Of a DNA stretch of 16,059 nucleotides, positions 14,653 through 16,059 are shown piece after piece. The stretch's first letter is position 1; every line of letters starts with the position of its first letter. A program made the position numbers and the translations under genes. The notes under the pieces were generated by a model, which did no database searches, had not been told where the DNA came from, and was given only the letters and a program-made list of their open reading frames with translations. The DNA is from Kiritimatiellia bacterium (GTDB lineage Bacteria > Verrucomicrobiota > Kiritimatiellia > RFP12 > DVOR01): the NCBI GenBank assembly GCA_900771325.1, contig CAAGNN010000030.1:1-16059 (forward strand). The letters are read 5' to 3'.

Positions 14653-15252
14653 ATGGATAACGCAGAGGCGATGGCCGGAGCCCCCGAGCCCGTGCTCGTC
14701 ACCGAGGCGCCTGTCCGCGAAGGGCAGGCGACGGTCGAGGAGCCGGTGACCCCGGGCGATGTCTCCTTGCGCGGCTTCGATGGGCAGATGGTGCTGCTGA
14801 CGTGGGTGGCCTTTGCCGTGGCGGCCGTGGTGCTGACCAAGGTGCTCTGGAAGCCGCTGCTGGCCTTTCTCGAGACGCGCGAGGCGGAGATCAAGGCCTC
14901 GCTCGAGGATGCCGAGAAGGCGCGCGTGGCCGCGGCCCATGCCGATGCCAAGGCGGCCGAGACCATTGCCAAGGCCGAACGCGAGGCGCGCGCGAGCGCC
15001 GATGCTCAGGCTCAGGCGGCCCGGGCCCATGTGGCCGAGCTGGAGAATGCCGCGCGTGAGGCGATTGCCGAGCGCCGGCGCGTGGCCGAGGCGACCTTGG
15101 CGGCCGAGCGTGAGGCGACCTTGCGCTCGCTCTCCGAGCAGGCCGGCGGCGAGATTGCCAGCGCCCTCGAGCGGCTGCTCCCGGGGATGTTGACCGAGGC
15201 GCAGCGCCAGGCCTATCAGGACCAGATTGCCGCGCAGGTGCAGTTGCGCTAG
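14653..15252 (+). CDS. atpF: F-type ATP synthase subunit b (F0 stator stalk)
   Basis: Subunit b links the membrane part to F1 and stops it rotating. This 199-residue protein has one membrane helix (about 46-65), then VLWKPLLAFLETREAEI (64-80, R76) as in the family, then a long Ala/Glu/Lys-rich coiled coil to about 170. An acidic N-terminal extension of about 45 residues precedes the helix, where b subunits usually have only a few; it has no signal peptide features. A start closer to the helix (M46) would leave no residues before it. Upstream of the ATG at 14653 only AAAGGG is seen as a ribosome site. The stop TAG at 15250 overlaps AGGA, the ribosome site of atpH. Confidence 0.93.
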   Translation: MDNAEAMAGAPEPVLVTEAPVREGQATVEEPVTPGDVSLRGFDGQMVLLTWVAFAVAAVVLTKVLWKPLLAFLETREAEIKASLEDAEKARVAAAHADAKAAETIAKAEREARASADAQAQAARAHVAELENAAREAIAERRRVAEATLAAEREATLRSLSEQAGGEIASALERLLPGMLTEAQRQAYQDQIAAQVQLR

Positions 15253-15262
15253 GATTCGAGCG

Positions 15263-15805
15263 ATGTACAACGAAGAGGAAGCCGCCCGCCCTTACGCCCG
15301 TGCGCTCGTCCAGGCCGCCCAAAACCTGGGCTGTATGGCGCGTGTGCGCGAGGATATGGAGGCGCTGAGCGCGCAGTGGGTGGGCAGCGAGGTCTTTCGC
15401 GAGTGGGCCAAGCGCTTTCACAGTATGCCGCGCGCGAAGCATCGCGAGGTGGTGGCCGCGCTGTGGGGGCAGAGCGTCTGCCCGCCGGTGCGGGTGCTGC
15501 TCGAGGCGCTCTCCGAGCACGGGCTGATGGCGGTGGTGCCGCAGGTGGTGCGCTGCTTCCGGCGCTTGGCCGATGTGGCCGAGGGCCGGCGCGACGTCAC
15601 GCTCTGCTTTGCCGCCGAGCCCTCCGCGCAGACCCTCTCCACGCTCACCGCCAAGGCCAAGGCCGCCTATGGCGAGCAGACGCGCATCACCACCGAGGTC
15701 CGCCCGGAGCTGGGCGCCGGGGTGCTGATTCGCGCCGGGCATACGCAGTTTGATGGAACGCTCTCCGGCCGCCTGCGCCGGCTCTCCCGCGCCTTCGGGC
15801 GCTAA
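15263..15805 (+). CDS. atpH: F-type ATP synthase subunit delta (F1, OSCP-like)
   Basis: Delta sits on top of F1 and joins it to the b stalk. The 180-residue length is normal. The N-terminal helical part starts ARPYARALVQAAQ, matching the family's 'a..YA.AL...A', and the C-terminal signature PELGAGVLIRAG...FDGTLSGRLRRL is clear. The ATG at 15263 is preferred because AGGA (15251-15254), overlapping the atpF stop, lies 8 nt upstream. The frame is open further upstream but only inside atpF. The order b, delta, alpha is the standard F1F0 operon order. Confidence 0.94.
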   Translation: MYNEEEAARPYARALVQAAQNLGCMARVREDMEALSAQWVGSEVFREWAKRFHSMPRAKHREVVAALWGQSVCPPVRVLLEALSEHGLMAVVPQVVRCFRRLADVAEGRRDVTLCFAAEPSAQTLSTLTAKAKAAYGEQTRITTEVRPELGAGVLIRAGHTQFDGTLSGRLRRLSRAFGR

Positions 15806-15817
15806 TGCAAGGACGTT

Positions 15818-16059
15818 ATGAAAACGCAGTTGAAACCCGATGAACTCTCCGCGCTGCTGCGCGAACGGATGGCCGCAGAGGATCAGGCGATTGACATCAC
15901 CGAGTTCGGGACCGTGCTCAGCGTGGGCGATGGCATCGCCCGCGTCGATGGGCTGACGAATGTGATGTACAACGAGCTCGTGGAGACCGAGAGCGGCGTG
16001 GCCGGGCTGGCCCTCAACTTGGAAGAGGACGTGGTGGGCGTGGCCGTGCTCGATAGCGA
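15818..16059 (+). CDS. atpA: F-type ATP synthase subunit alpha (F1), N-terminal part
   Basis: This is the first 80 codons of the alpha subunit, cut by the window end. It begins MKTQLKPDELSALLRERM, then has the beta-barrel crown domain blocks GTVLSVGDGIARVDGL and LNLEEDVVGVAVL that open bacterial alpha subunits. The ATP-binding domain lies beyond the edge. The ribosome site AAGGA (15809-15813) is 4 nt from the ATG, and the gap to atpH is 12 bp. No irregularity is seen in the visible part. Confidence 0.95.
   Translation, partial: MKTQLKPDELSALLRERMAAEDQAIDITEFGTVLSVGDGIARVDGLTNVMYNELVETESGVAGLALNLEEDVVGVAVLDS

Overview
The window is GC-rich and carries two blocks of conserved housekeeping genes, all on the + strand, around one large broken surface-protein gene. 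LpxA, an LptF/LptG permease and an OmpA-type protein point to a Gram-negative, LPS-making bacterium. The beta-strand-repeat surface protein, whose N-terminal 'NFG...NWNN...GYLD...GLP..YDV' layout I recall from Verrucomicrobiota, Kiritimatiellota and Lentisphaerota proteins, suggests the PVC superphylum. That placement is an inference (moderate to low confidence); no rRNA or tRNA gene is present to anchor it.

Block 1 (about 1-8650). A tandem array of a 22-bp GC-rich unit (1-166) and an unassigned stretch lead to a promoter, then thiC (thiamine pyrimidine synthesis) and mazG (NTP pyrophosphohydrolase). A hairpin/T-run overlaps the next promoter, which drives an OmpA-like outer-membrane protein, an LptF/LptG permease, a divergent LpxA, a small four-helix membrane protein, Der GTPase and an RluA/RluD-family pseudouridine synthase. 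Spacing is tight (0-51 bp) and no terminator is visible before the end of the rlu gene, so this looks like one long transcription unit mixing envelope and ribosome functions.

Block 2 (about 8650-13205). One surface-protein reading frame has no start codon, three in-frame stops that are all TAG, and a frameshift that removal of a single T would repair. It ends at a strong intrinsic terminator. Related GC-rich repeats in opposite orientation (8656-8716 and 13493-13551) flank it, and the 5' one sits where the start and signal peptide should be.

Block 3 (about 13206-16059). A second, partly inverted 22-bp array precedes a textbook sigma-70 promoter and the F-type ATP synthase genes atpB, atpE, atpF, atpH and atpA (cut by the window edge).

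Three patterns go beyond gene calling. All three recognisable promoters share the 15-base block TATACTGGGGGCGTT or a 13/15 match, extending past the -10 box. Synonymous third-position choice slides from G to C along the 8-kb gene block and resets at the atp promoter. Thirteen complete reading frames end in TAA (11) or TAG (2) and none in TGA, despite the high GC content.
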